DNA of 64,000 nucleotides from contig MJGA01000028.1 in the NCBI GenBank assembly GCA_001910725.1, positions 62,001 through 126,000 on the forward strand, read 5' to 3'. The DNA comes from Phanerodontia chrysosporium. Lineage: Eukaryota; Basidiomycota; Agaricomycetes; Polyporales; Phanerochaetaceae. The translations under genes and the position numbers were made by a program. Shown here one piece after another: positions 21,982 through 34,393 of the stretch; the stretch's first letter is position 1, and the number at the start of each line of letters is the position of its first letter. The notes under the pieces are model-generated. The model was not told the origin of the DNA. It made no database searches and saw only the letters and a list, made by a program, of their open reading frames with translations.

Positions 21982-24293
21982 TCAGCTGAGACCGAACAAA
22001 AAGGCAAAGACGTCCCGCCAGCCGCGGCGCACGACGACCCGCGCACCGTTGCCGTACACGTCGACGAGCCACTCGATGAATCGGCCGTCGAGCCCGCTGA
22101 GCGGGCCGAGGTCGAACGACTGCAGATCCTTAGGCGTAAGGACGAGGGGAGGCGCGGCGCTGCTCACGCCGCTTGCGAGTTGGTGCGAGTGTCCAGCGCG
22201 CTCAGGTAGGAGCTCCGCGAGGCGCGAGAGCAGGCTGTCTGTGTTCGCCTGGAACGTCTGCAGGAGTGCCAGGGTGGTGGCGACCTGCCGCGCCCGGCGG
22301 GAGGGCAGGTCGGCGTCTTCGAGTGTGTCGTCGTCTGGGCCGCCCTTGCGCGCCTTCGATGCCAGCGAGATATTGTTCCCGCCGAGTGTGCCGCGCGCGC
22401 TGGCCCATGTCCAGACCGAGCTCCCGCTTGTCCGTCGGGCGGACTTTGGTGTCCGGTGCAGAAGCGTACCATCCTCCTGCACGATGGGAGAAGGTGGCGA
22501 AGACCGGCCCTCGATACCCATGCCGACGTTGCGCACGTACATCTTGGACTTGGTTGACTTCGCGTCAGACTCGTCTCCTGCAGCGCCGGTCAGCGTATCG
22601 TCGCCATTGAGCCGAATGCTGCCCCAGTTTTCCGCACGAGAACCTTCACGATCGCGCGAAGGGGATGTTGATCGCCATGTGCCCATCCAGAGCCCTGCGC
22701 ATATCACGCAGACATCCTCATAAACGCGCCAGACGTCGGCCCAACCAGAGGTGATACTGGCCAGCCTGCTCTGCGACTTTCCGGTAGGGTAGAAAGTCGA
22801 TGGGGAGGGAGTAAAGGTGGTGGCCACAGGCTCCGACCCGTCGGAGCTAGACTGTATAATTCTGTCGAGTTCCGTCCACTATGCGCCATATGAGCAGATA
22901 CAGTAGCAGCGGCAAATAAAAACTCACGAGCTTAACGTCACTCCATGTGAAGCGGACAGTAGACAACTTGTACTTGTCCGCCTTGAAGGTAGGCGAGTCT
23001 GATGATGTCGCTTTCGGGGATACCATCGTTGGCCTGCTACCTCGAGTGGGAGAAGCCGTCAAGTCGACTAGCAAGTCGTAATACTCGGGCTTCTCCAGGA
23101 ATATCGCATCTGTCGTACATGCCACCCAACCACGCCCGTCTACGTTCTCCTCTTTCAGTCTGTCAAGGTCATGCAGAGTGACAACGCCGAGGACCTTCAC
23201 GCCTGCACGAGCCTTGTCTTTAAGCTTCCCTTTCGCTGCCGACGAGAAGCCGAACGCCGAGGGTTCGTCGATATTGAAAGACGGTGTGGTTTGCGCCTCA
23301 AAACACATGTCAGCCGCGACCTGGCAGAGTACGCACGCGGGCTCGACGGGTGGCGCGGTGTAGATGAGCACACGTCGGCGTCCGAGAATGTGTTTGTAGA
23401 GCGTGAGAGACGACGGGCCTAGCGCGCGCAGGAGTTGGGGTAGATGCAGGGTCGGATTCATCTGCGCGTCCCTGTCTTGCGATGACGACGACGACGTGCT
23501 GAAGCGCGTAGACGCAGCAGCAGGCGTCGGCGGTACAGACTCGTAGTCCAGGGCAAAGCCAGACATTTCAGCGTCCCATCCCCTCCAGTCTCCCGCTCCG
23601 CCAAGATCGGGTTGCCGGACCTGTCGCTCCTTGAAGAACGCCCGTGCCGGCTCCCAGTCACTGTCCACCGGTTCCAGCGCAGACCCCGAGGCGGCGCTCC
23701 GGTCGTCCATGCGCTGGTATATCGTGTTCAGGACTCTCTTCAGGTCTGAGACATGTTTCCATGGACGTGAGCGAGTGCCCTTCGCAAGCAGGATGCCCAG
23801 GGACGATAATCGGAAACCCCGATGGCCATGCTCGGACGTTGGTCTGCGCCTGAAAATGCATACACCTTGGTGCGAGGCTTTTGTGAAGTAGCTGCAGCAG
23901 CGTGGGGTCGGGTCAGCCGAGACACTCATGGGGAGTGAGGTATGAGCGTAAAGGGCTCACACTACGTCCTCTTCGACTAGATGCAGTCCGCTGGGGAGAC
24001 AGCTGAACTCTACATGGCTCAGGTCGAGGTCTGCACACAGGTGAGTGCTAGTCGAGGAACGCTCGTGGGGACGTACCATCGGTTGCCTTCAGCGACCAGT
24101 CCAGGACATTCCCCTGCGTCGGATGGAACGAAGCGTGGAATATCGCCACTGCAGCGGGCATAGAAGTCAGTATGCTGTGACCAAACGTGCAGAGTGCAGT
24201 GCCGGAGTGTTCCAGCCGCATACACCCCGTCCACGCGAGGGGGGACTCACCGACGTCTTGCGGGGGCCGCTGCCTCACCTCCGACGCGCTCAT
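21982..24293 (-). CDS. DENN-type trafficking protein (LCHN/DENND11-like)
   Basis: Five exons (24293-24251, 24148-24077, 24030-23961, 23891-22928, 22878-21982) join in frame to 681 residues, starting MSASEVRQRPPQDV. The N-terminal pattern AIFHASFHPTQGNVLDWSL, then FSCLPSGLHLVEEDVVYF, is typical of the Avl9/LCHN group of DENN proteins. The middle has VLIYTAPP and LGVVTLHDLDRL, and the C-terminus WLVDVYGNGARVVVRRGWRD resembles the DUF4484 region of fungal LCHN (yeast Anr2). A Ser/Thr/Pro-rich, probably disordered stretch lies around residues 440-560. DENN proteins act in Rab-linked membrane traffic; the function of this subgroup is poorly known. It is divergent from the prefoldin gene, with 264 bp between start codons. 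Confidence 0.82.
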
Positions 24294-24557
24294 GGAGGAT
24301 GCAGGAACGGAAAACGAGGAAGGAAGGACCTGTACAGGCCAGCGTGCCCCAGGGGAGGTGATGGAAGGCGAATAAGTTATAGCCGAGCTTTAAACTTGAT
24401 GTCAGTACGTGTAAAGGGTGTTTATGCCCGAGTTCCCACAGTAACAAAAGTAAGAATTCGGATTGTAATAGTTGTAAATGCTGGGTCTCAAGACGCGCTT
24501 CGACGTTGCACACTTCCCTAGTACTCACTCCTGCAATCTACTACCATCTCACTAGAG
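24294..24557. promoter_or_regulatory. Shared divergent promoter region
   Basis: 264 bp separate the start codons of the DENN-type gene (minus) and prefoldin 5 (plus). Both genes must take their 5' leaders and promoters from this stretch. I see no clear TATA box, which fits housekeeping genes. Confidence 0.5.
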
Positions 24558-25195
24558 ATGGCGTCGTCGTCGTCACAGCCGCAACAGGTTAACGTAACTG
24601 ACCTGGACCTGCCGCAACTGGCTGAAGTCCGCAGGCAGCTGGAAGAGGTGCGTGTCCCGCGCGCAAAGGCTTGCAATTTGGAATGACTTTCTTAACACGA
24701 TTATCAGGAATTGAGCCATCTCACGAACTCCTTTACTCAACTGAAGCAAGCGCAAGCGAAATTCAAGGCGTGCATTGACAACGTCGCAGAGGTGAAGCCG
24801 GAGAACAGGAGTGCGTAGCGTGCTTCAGTCCAGGAACTGCATGTGCTCACTTGCAAGGCAGACAAGACGATCCTTGTACCATTGACCAATTCCCTGTACG
24901 TCCCCGGGAAGCTTTCCGACATCGAGAACGTCATAGTAGACGTTGGTACAGGGTACTACGTGAAGAAGGTATGCTCGCTCTTCCAGAACCAGTATCGGTC
25001 TCATCTAAAGTCGCGTCCGTACTCTAGACACGCGCGCAAGCAACAAAGCACTATTCTGCCAAAGTGGATTATATCCGTACGAACCTGGAGACGCTGCAGG
25101 AGACTATCCAGAAGAAGCAGGAGAACTTAAACTACCTTGTACAAATAATGCAGGTGAAGCTACAGGCCCAGGCGACTGCGAAGGAATCCAAGTGA
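24558..25195 (+). CDS. GIM5: Prefoldin subunit 5
   Basis: Four exons (24558-24647, 24708-24810, 24862-24968, 25028-25195) give 155 residues, the normal size of this alpha-type prefoldin subunit. It starts [20 protein letters not shown]. An N-terminal coiled-coil helix ([20 protein letters not shown]) is followed by the beta-hairpin core [16 protein letters not shown] and [11 protein letters not shown], then a second long helix from about residue 105 ([20 protein letters not shown]). Prefoldin is a cytosolic hexamer that hands unfolded actin and tubulin to the CCT chaperonin. The gene symbol follows the yeast name. Confidence 0.92.
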
Positions 25196-25781
25196 TGCAT
25201 CGCACCCATGTGGAGATTATCACTCTTCAGTATTGTTCGGCATGGCTTGAGGTGAGCACTTCAGCTGCGCGATCCAGCCCATCGCGGGACATTCGAGCCA
25301 CTGGCAGTGTGTTCATGATCATTAATGCACTGGTGTCGCTTCAGTATGTACAACACAGCGCACCCTGCAACTAGTTGATACTGTACATAGAGGATGTCGG
25401 TCTGCAGCTTTGTGCTCTGCTGTAACCTCTGCTCTGGGGTAGAAGTAAATCTTGCGTTACTTACTTCGTAACAAACTAGTACTTGCATCCATTATATCCA
25501 GTCTTACCTGCGGGGCGCCATGCCTTATCCGACGTTTGCTTCGTCTACTTACCCTTGCCTTGCCTATCGATTTACTAGTCATATAGTTGAGAGTTTGCTG
25601 CCCATAGTGTTCCCACCTCTGCTTTCCATTCCCAAGCACAGCAGAAAGGCCGACTCTCCGAATCCGCATCAGCATACAAGTCGTATAGGATTATTCCGCA
25701 GATACACAGGTCCGAGCGTCAGGTAAGGTGGATAGCCCGGGGTGAACTCTGCTGCGCCTCCTCTTTCCAACAAACCACCAC
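25196..25781. other. Spacer between prefoldin 5 and the PIN-domain gene
   Basis: 586 bp containing the prefoldin 3' region and the promoter of the next gene. No coding frame or RNA gene is supported. Confidence 0.5.
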
Positions 25782-27004
25782 ATGCAAGTCATGGCAGACA
25801 ACAAGGTGCGGAAGGCATCCTCCGTCGTCCCTCTTAAACCCATCCAAGTCGCACAGGGTCCGACAATGCTGTCCGCGAACAAGATCGCGATGTCCAAAGC
25901 TCTCGGAGCAGCATTCCTCAATCATCAGGTCGAACAGCTCGAAAAGTCGGTTGCGGGGAAGGACCATGGTGCCTGGCGGGATCGAAAAATCAACGGCTCG
26001 CAGACTCCAAGCAACAGGCGTCCTCCGCAGGGGAACGGCAGCGGACCGAAGATTGTGAAGAAGAGCGGTGAAGTGAGCGGCACTGACGAGCGGCGCAAGC
26101 GGGAAGGGGCAGTTGAGGGGAAAGATGCAGATATTGTGGTCGTCGATGCAAGCGTCCTCGTCCATGGTATCTCTCAGGTGAAGAAATGGTGTAGGGAGGG
26201 AAGGTCGGAGATTGTGATTGTCCCCCTCGAAGGTGCGTATTCCGTCGTCTACCCGGAACAATTCACCCAACTGCCAGGACAGCCCTCAACACTCTGGATC
26301 TGCTCAAGAAAGGGACCAGTGCGCTCGCCCAGCGTGCTCGTACCGCTTCCCGGATTCTCGAGGCCCAAGTAGGCACGAACCCCCGCATCCGGGTCCAGCG
26401 CGATGACGCCTTCGTCCCCTGGGATAATATCCCCTTCCGTGACGGTCTCCCCCCTTCTCCATCTCCTGAATGGGTGCGCCGCACGATCTGCTGCGCCCGC
26501 TGGGAGGTCGAACACGCCACGTCCGAGACCGGAAAGCCAGGCACACTGCCAAAGGTCGTTCTCGCTGTGCTCTCTGGCACCCCCGAGCCCTTGTCGGACG
26601 GGCCGGCTCCCAATGGCGCTATCTCCGCCTCCCCAGTCCCCCTCCCTGCGCCGCAGCCCAACAAGCACGAGCCGCGTGCGATGGGGACCATCGTCGCCCA
26701 GTGGGCTGCCCGGGCCGGTCTCGAGGTCTTCGAGGTTGCCCCCACGCCTCTCCAGAACAGCAAGGACGGATACCCTACTGGCCAGCGCCGGTCTGGCGAA
26801 CAAGGTCGCCGCTCCCCCGACGACAACCGCAATCCCCGTGGACGCCGCAACTCCAACAACCAGCACCGCTATGACGGTCGCGGCGCAGGCGGCGGTGCAC
26901 TCGTCGAGCGCCCGCCTGCCGTTATGGCCATGATGGAAGCCGTCTCACAGCCTAGTCGTGTCGTCCGCGTCCTCGCGCGCGGCGAGAAGCTGGACCCGAA
27001 TTAG
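25782..27004 (+). CDS. PIN-domain (PINc) protein, probable RNA-related nuclease fold
   Basis: Two exons, 25782-26232 and 26283-27004, give 390 residues. A second in-frame ATG at 25794 (MADNKVRKASS) is an equally likely start. The PIN core begins near residue 120 with DADIVVVDASVLVHG, with the first acidic metal ligand in VDAS. It continues across the intron with VIVPLEALNTLDLLKKGTS and RARTASRILEAQ. The C-terminal 80 residues are basic and rich in Arg, Gly, Asn and Gln (RRNSNNQHRYDGRGAGGG), a type often seen in RNA-binding tails. The PIN fold is known for Mg-dependent single-strand RNA cleavage (for example SMG6). Which pathway this one serves cannot be told, and I have not confirmed all catalytic acids. 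Confidence 0.78.
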
Positions 27005-27814
27005 CCTAGGCGAGCTCGTCGAACGAACCGACTAGTTACCGAGTGAGCGAGTCTTCTCACCGGCCCTTGGATCCCACGTCGCTGACTTTGCCCCAGTCTG
27101 ATAGTGCAGTACAAGACTGCGTGATCCGACCGCAACAACGTAGTTTGTCCGCCGCTTCTCGCTGTGGGCACGCGCAAACGCAGCCTGTCTTGCGCACACA
27201 AGCCACCTTAGACTGCTCTCTGATCCTCTGCCTTGTGCGGACCCGGCGTCAACACGTTATCTCGGTCGACATGCGCAAGGATTAGATGACCCATACGACC
27301 CTTTCTCCCGTGGAACGCGATGCGAATACGAAAACAAGAATCGGAAAACCTCGGACGCAAGTAAGGAAGACCAGTTTCTCGACGGTGCCTCGGCCTTGTT
27401 CCTTCTTCTGGTATGCCCTGCTGGATCTATGCATCTGTCTTGGGTACGCAGGTTATTGACGGACCGTTCTCTTTTGTTTTCTCCAATGCGGTCTACAGCT
27501 CCGATTCTTTCGGTGTCTCGTTCCGCCCCTCCCGTTCCGCCTCATGTATGATTACCTATGATGTCTCTGCGATGGACTCATGCGTCCTGTGGTGTTCATA
27601 TGCCCCCCGATATCTTCTCTTTCTTGCCTGTATGGTCCCCTATCTCACGCAATACATTCCTCTTACCTCCCTGCATAACTCGAAGTTGCTGAGTCGAGAG
27701 TTTGCGCCAAAGGTACGAAACAACGATAGCATTTAACAATGTATGCAAAGCGGCTACAATAGATGATGGTATATATAGTGTTACAAACACAGCTCAAAAC
27801 TATAATCCACAGCA
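27005..27814. other. Spacer between two convergent genes
   Basis: 810 bp between the PIN-domain gene and the SAC3 gene, which converge here. It should hold both 3' regions. No supported gene. Confidence 0.5.
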
Positions 27815-30800
27815 TTACTTCGACTTCAGAACGCCCTGCGCGAGCGCACGGAGCATAGCGATAGTGACTTGCGGCTTCGGCCCAACATCGCTAAGCGCGG
27901 CGGTAGACGCTGAGGTGCTCGGAGGAGGCGGTGTCAGGAAGCCATCCAGCCCAGAAGTGTCCGCATCGAGCTCCTGCTCCGTGGATGCAGGTGAGAAAGA
28001 GAGCTTGAAGCGCTTGTTCGTAGAACGGGGGCTAGAGAGCGCGAGGTACAATGAATCAGGCCGGCCGGACTGGCATGCAACAAGTGTACGAACCTTCCAG
28101 TCAAGCTCTCGTCTGAAGCAGGTCTCTTCTGGGCCATTGTTGCAGCAGCCAACTGCCTAAGGTGGTCCGCAGTTGCCTGCAGAACACTCTCAAAGCGCCG
28201 CTTCGCCTCCTCGAGATCGGCCCGCGGAATCGCGTACACAGCAGCAAGTTCCTCCCCGAGTACTTCTTCCGCGCGTATGATAGGTAACCGGAGGCACGCG
28301 TCCAGGAAAGGCCCGGACGCATACGCCGCACTGAGATGGGCAGAGTCGTCGAAGTCGACGGGAAGATCGACCTTGATATCCCTCGGGCCGTCGAGCAGGG
28401 AAAGCAGCTCTCGGAGCAGAGCGTTCTGCACGTCCTCGAGGGAACGTACGACCTCGCCATAGCGCGTCCAGTCGAGTCGATCGTTGGCCCAACAGCTGTC
28501 CAGCCAGTCGGTTGCGAGGGTCCGGACGGGCGATGTAAAGATCTCTGTGAGGGCTGACCGGCGATGTCAAGACTAGATTCTGTAGAAAATAAGGATTGAA
28601 CGTACCCTTCCACGACAGTATCGCCGTTAGCTTATCCTCGACATCTATATTCAGTCTGCACAGCAGGTCTTCGAACTTCTTGTCCAAGTCGGTGTCAGAG
28701 GAAGAGATCACTAAGCTTTGGACGTCGCGGATAACACCAGAAGCTCGAAGTTCCTTGACCTACACGGAGTCGTCAGATCTTGCCAACTTTAGCCTAAAGA
28801 AATCTTACCATGTCACCAAAGTCGGGAGCTGCTTCGGGGCCGTCCTTTTCCGCCCAAGTGATAATTGCCAGAGAGGGCTTGAACCGTGGCTGGGACTTCT
28901 TGTAGGCTTCGACAACATCTCGTAGCCGAGCGCAATCATCCAGGATGCGATATTTTCTACGTTTGACGTCAATATCGTTCACTTGAGCGAAGCTACGCTT
29001 GCACTAACCGCTCCAAAACGTCGCCAACCCCGTCCATTGCCGTGCGCTCAAACACGATGAGTCCAGGCGCGCCAGGGGAGGGCGGGTTGTCGATCTTTGG
29101 GAGGACGGGTATCGAGAATATGCCCTCCGCGTGCCACTCGCCCGACTCTGGTACGTCAAACTTTGTCTCTAACCAAATAGCCGTGCCGTCGTTCACGGTG
29201 TTCGTCGAGAGCCATATACGCCATTCCGGCGGATAGTCCTCGTCTGCGGTCGCCGTGCGCACGCGATGGCGGATGGCTTCAAGGAAAGTGCCACGGGCCC
29301 AGCGGCGTTGATGCTCCTCGTGGTTCTACCGGGATACAATGTTGAGTACGAAACTCTCGTACAGACTGCTATATGGAACACACCTCTTTCAAGCGTCGTG
29401 CGAGCTCCTCATCTGATACCGGTGGCCGGTAGTCGCTAGAGATGCGCCTCCGCGAGCGTTTCCCGGAAACAGGCTCCGGAGTAGAAGAAGACGACATTCT
29501 ACGTTTCTTGGCCTCCGACGGCAGCTCTTTGTCCTCGATAGAGCTGACACTACTCGACAAGCGGTGCCTGTGAATCTTCTCCTTGTAGGTTTCGCTGCGA
29601 CGCAGAGCCTCAGTGTAGATCGCGTGGTCGGTCGCCTTCTTTATCCATAGCTTGAAGTACTTCTTGACCAATGAACTCTTGCGCAAGAACTCTGAGGCCA
29701 TAGCGTCGAAGTTTCGAGCGACGTCCTTTGCCTTGCCCTTGTTCTTCGGAGGTTTCGTGGGCGAAGAGGGCTCGCCCGAGCCATTAAAAAGCGTTTTGGA
29801 AGAGGAAGCGACAGCCGTTGGTGCAGTGAACGAGGATGTCGGCGTTCCGAATGGGTTACCTGCTGCCATCGGCTTGGGTGAAGGTAGTGCAAGCGGACTC
29901 AAGACCTCTGGGGGGACTGGCGACGAGGGCATTTGCAGACCAAACAAGCCGAGGGACTGCTTGCGAAGTAGCAGTCCGGAGTTTTCCCGCGACGGCGGCG
30001 CTGGAAGCGATGAAGGATCGAACCAGTGCGCAGTCGGGGTCGAGGGCAGCGTAAGAGGTGCAGGCTTCGTCATCTGTGGCATGTTACTTGGAGAGAGGGG
30101 TACCGGCGTAGCTGGTGGCTCTTCGTGAAGCTCAGGCTTGCCAGGGAAGTCCCACAAAGTCTGTCTGCGGTCGATGATGCGAGATGGCCCCGCTTCCGAC
30201 TGGGTGTTGACGGCTTCATGAGGGGGAGGTGTTGAGGGCGCTGTTGGAACCTGGGTGGGTTCTGGCTGCGTAATCTCAGGTTCTGGGGAGGCTTGCTGAG
30301 CGGTAGGTGAAAAAACACTGGAAGCGACTGATGCCGAGGACGGTTGGCCTGAGAGGTCTGGTTGTGCTAGTTGGGTGGCGAAGATGCTGGGGGAAGCTTG
30401 TATGGGAGGTTCTGGTGGTGTCGGCTTGGAAGCAAGGAAACCTGGCGTGAATGACGTTGCATTGGGGTTGAGAGGGGACGACACGGCGGGCTTGTACGAG
30501 GGATAGCCGCCAAAAGGTGACTTGGCTGGTGTCGCCGTGGTAGAACTCGGCGGGGGAACAAGCTGGTCAGGGACTGAGACTTTCGGCGGAGACGGCTGCG
30601 AAGGAGCAGGTTGCGTGGACGAAAGGAAGGGTGGTGTCGAGAAGATGTTCGTGGTGGTTGAAGGCTGGGCGAACAAGCCGGCGGCTGGGGCCGACGAACT
30701 CGCCGTGAACACAGATTGTGTACCCGGCGAAGGCCCTGCAGGAGATGGCTGTGTGGACACGCCAAATACTGGCCCACCAAAGACAGACTTCGGGGCGTTG

Positions 30801-32638
30801 CCAAATGTTGGGCCACCGAAAAGTGATGTTGGTCCATTGGATGCAGTAACGGACGAGGTTATGTTTCCAAAGACAGACTGAGGTGTTGAAGAGGGCCCGA
30901 ATGCCGATTTCACATCTTCATTTCGCGCAGGCGGAGGTTGACCGAAGGCAGATGGGGAGGACCCAGAGGTAGGCTGGGAGGAACCGAAACTAGACGTCCA
31001 TCCCGCCGCATCATGCTCAGCAGGTTTACCTGACGAAGGAAGCTCCGCATCTTGTGTTTGCTCGGGTGAAGGGGTAAGATCGTATTCGATGACCTGCACC
31101 GGGCGAGACAGACCATCAATGATTTCCGGGATAGTAAGATCTCCTCGGATAGACTCGATATCTTCAATAGTGTCTGTGCCAAAAAGTCGCTCCATGATGC
31201 AGGCGACAAGGTAGATCATGACGATGTTGTTCTGCTCGCGGAGCACGGCAGCAAGCTGCCCAAAGATTTCCAGAGCTTCTTGATCCACGACGAGCTTCGA
31301 CGTCTTAGTGATCGGTGCGCTCTTCGCTTGTACAACAAGCCGGAACTTGGTGACCAGTTGGAAGATGGGATTCTCGAGGATCTCCGGAGGGATATCTTCG
31401 TGACGCTCCTTTTGGTCGCGGATGTGAATGAGCCGATGATAGACACGCATCTCCAACTCAGTGGGCGACTGGTATCGCCCTCGCTGATCCTCATAGAACT
31501 CCTTCAGACTCTGCAAGGCTGAGTCGAGTAGTTCAGAAGGACAACCTCTGCATGTACCACACACAACTTACTGTTCATGAGTTGCTGCTCCTCGAGGGCA
31601 AGCGAGAAATTGGGGTTGTCGCGCTCGAGATGCAGCGCGAGAATGTGGAAACGAGCACAGCGATCATGGCACTCGATAGCTAATGCGCCAGTCTCGTGCT
31701 GCATCGTGAAGTCGCTGCGAACAGCTCGCGAGCGGTCCCGAATGAATGTGTAGGTTTCCCTGAAACCTCCGCGTGGAATGAGGTCATGGAAGAGATAGTC
31801 GAGAGTTTTCTGTCGAGTATGTTGCTTTTCTGGACCACTTGATGCCGCTAGGCTGGGCTCACCTTCAGTATTGGTGGTGGGCGAAGGTCGGAGGGCAAAG
31901 TCTTGTCACCCGCCGCGCGCTCGTAAATCTTGACCGCACGTTTATGATCAACACGTTTGGTTCCAGGAATCTTCGCGGTCATAAGCGCAGATCATAAGAG
32001 GTACAATGGAGAGCGGAGGAACCACGTACCACTTCCCACCGGTCTAGATTGTTTTCGCGCTCTCTCCTGTATCGCTCAAACCTGGGACACATGTCCATAC
32101 AGGTCCCGACCATGGTAATAGCCTCGTCCAAGCGCTTCGGCACCAACGGGTCGTCCATCTTTCCCTCCGCGATTGCTTTCTTGCGTTCGAGCTCGCGGGC
32201 TTTGACGAGCTATGGACAACGTAAGCTGCCCCAGGCCCTAAAAGTAGTATTCAAGCGCACCTCTTGATAGAACCGCTCCCTTTCTTCTGGGGTTTCTGGT
32301 TCCTTCTCCTCTACATCCGCAACCTCTACCTCATCGTCTTCGATTCCGGAGTGCGCATCGTCGTGGCCCTCGTCCTCCGTCCCGCTCATCACTTCATCGT
32401 GCTGAGCGGGCACCGCGAGATGTTGTGTCTGCTCTGGCGGTCTCGGAGTCGAGCGTCCTGACCCGCGACCCCGACCGCGTCCTCTTCGTGGCCCGCCTCC
32501 GCGCTCCCATCGCTCGGAGTCACTGGTGTGCCCGGAGTTGTCCTGACCGTTAATCCACTGCTTGTTGCGGGAAACCGGTCTTGAGGAGGCCCCGTTGATC
32601 CTGAAACCGCGTCCTCGGGGCTGAAGAGGACCGTCCAT
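27815..32638 (-). CDS. SAC3: SAC3/GANP-family nuclear mRNA export factor
   Basis: Ten exons (32638-32261, 32209-32030, 31970-31863, 31809-31572, 31518-29384, 29325-29009, 28956-28809, 28759-28606, 28553-28094, 28031-27815) join in frame to 1444 residues. After an Arg/Gly-rich start (MDGPLQPRGRGFRING) comes the SAC3/GANP domain at about residues 135-420: GTCMDMCPRFERYRRER, GGFRETYTFIRDRSRAVRSD and TLQSLKEFYEDQRGRYQSP. A long disordered segment follows with FG/FGG repeats (SVFGGPTFG, SVFGGPVFG). Then come a helix suited to binding Sus1/centrin near residue 1020 (HEEHQRRWARGTFLEAI) and a C-terminal part with KYRILDDCARLRDVVE. The family scaffolds the TREX-2 complex at nuclear pores. The junction 29009/28956 is needed to restore DVLERKYRIL. 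Confidence 0.9.
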
Positions 32639-32874
32639 AGCGATGTGGTCGTGGGCAAGATGCGCGGGCGCCCACTCGAGCTAGGACAGCCGAGCGTCCG
32701 TCACGTGACCGATCCATTATTCGGCGCAATAACGAGTATTTTCCCCTCTCTGAGCTCTTCCTGTGATTTCATCCTGCTCTGTCTCTCTGCCGTCTAGTCT
32801 TCCTTCCTCAGGCTCAGAACTGTTCTATCTTCTTCAAAGAATTGTAGACTTTTCCGCACCAGCAGCAGTCCAGC
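32639..32874. promoter_or_regulatory. Shared divergent promoter region
   Basis: 236 bp separate the start codons of the SAC3 gene (minus) and the GPN1 gene (plus). The stretch near the GPN1 start is pyrimidine-rich (TCATCCTGCTCTGTCTCTCT), a common feature around fungal transcription starts. No TATA box is evident. Confidence 0.5.
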
Positions 32875-34393
32875 ATGGCTGAAGAAGAGAAGAAGAAGCC
32901 CATGGTCATTATTACCATCGGCATGGCAGGAGCTGGAAAGTCGACCTTCGTGCAACGAATAAACTCGTACCTGCACTCGCAGGACCCCCCGTCGCCGCCA
33001 TATGTTCTTAACCTCGACCCCGCTGTCACACATGTGCCGTTTGAGCCGAACATCGACATCCGGGACACCGTCAACTACCATGAGGTCATGAAGGAGTGTG
33101 TGGACCGCCGCTAGCACCTGGGTGACTGCGGTTACTCACTGCTCTGTGAAGGTACAACCTCGGTCCGAACGGCGGTATCCTGACCGCGCTCAACCTGTTC
33201 ACTACGAAGTTTGACCAGGTTCTCGAGCTTGTGGAGAAGCGAGCGGAAACAGTCGAGTACGTGATCTTCCTTACTGTCTCCATATGCCTACGTGCCGGGG
33301 AGCTTGTGTGCGAGCATCCTAAGGCTGCCATATTGGAGACATGGCTTCCTCCAGGCTGCTCGTGCTGCAAGCTCCAGACGTACGCTTCGTTCAATGACGC
33401 TTTGCCTCGCGCAACGTCTAGCATGACAATCCTGCTGAGCTGACATGTGTTCCATAGTTATGTGATTCTCGACACTCCTGGGCAAATAGAAATCTTTACT
33501 TGGTCAGCCTCAGGAGCTATCATCACGGACGCGGTCGCGTCCTCGCTGCCGACTGTGGTCGCGTATATCATCGACACTCCCCGAACGACTGCTCCGGCGA
33601 CGTTCATGTCCAACATGTTGTACGCTTGCAGGTACGTCTCACCCGCCACATTGTGTGCGGCAATGTGCTGACCCCTACGCCCCTACGCAGTATTCTATAC
33701 AAGACAAAACTTCCGTTCATACTCGTGTTCAACAAGACGGACGTCCAGCCGCACGACTTCGCTATCGAGTGGATGCAAGACTTCGAGGCGTTCCAGGCGG
33801 CTCTCGCAGCACACAAGGGCACGACCGACGACGAGGGGGAGCCGACGTACATGCACAGTCTGATGAACAGCATGAGTCTCGTCCTCGATGAGTTTTACAG
33901 ACACCTGACAGCGGTTGGTGTCTCGAGCATGACTGGCGATGGCATAAAAGAGTTTTTCGACGCCGTCGAAGCGTCGCGGACAGAGTACGAAAAGTGCGTA
34001 ACTCTCTCCATTCGCTTGTCACAGCTTCTCATCTTGCTCCAGGGAGTACCTTCCCGAGCTTCAGCGCGCACGCAAGGCTCGTGAAGACCAACTCAACGCG
34101 ATCAAGCAGGACTCGATGACTCGGATGATGAAGGACCTCGAACTCGACCGGGTGCGGAATCCTGAGATGGCGGCGCGTGATCGGTGGGAACCGTCGCAAG
34201 AGGAAGACGAGGATGCGGATGACGACCTCGAGGTCAACATCATAGATCGCAGTATGTCCCGCCGTGCCCAGCGCCGGATTATAGCTGATTGAAGCCCTTT
34301 TCAGGCGAGGAACGTTGGCCGGGCCAGTATATTGACGTGACCCAGATGCGACGCCGAGATGACGAGGGCGTGAGCTGGCCGCGGCCAGGCTAA
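32875..34393 (+). CDS. NPA3: GPN-loop GTPase 1
   Basis: Six exons (32875-33095, 33152-33256, 33458-33631, 33691-33993, 34043-34251, 34305-34393) give 366 residues. The P-loop is GMAGAGKST near residue 17, the diagnostic Gly-Pro-Asn loop is in [11 protein letters not shown], the G3 box is [15 protein letters not shown] and the G4 box is FNKTD. The C-terminus is acidic ([13 protein letters not shown]) and ends SWPRPG. The family (yeast Npa3, human GPN1/XAB1) helps assemble RNA polymerase II and bring it into the nucleus. The second intron (33257-33457) is unusually long for this window at 201 bp. The gene is divergent from the SAC3 gene. Confidence 0.93.

Noticed and set aside
22049..22723. A 224-codon plus-strand frame
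   Set aside because: Antisense shadow of the last exon of the DENN-type gene.
28982..29009. A 16-bp intron in the SAC3 gene joining LER to FAQVNDIDV
   Set aside because: Too short for an intron. A 52-bp intron from the same donor to 28957 gives the family sequence LERKYRILDD.
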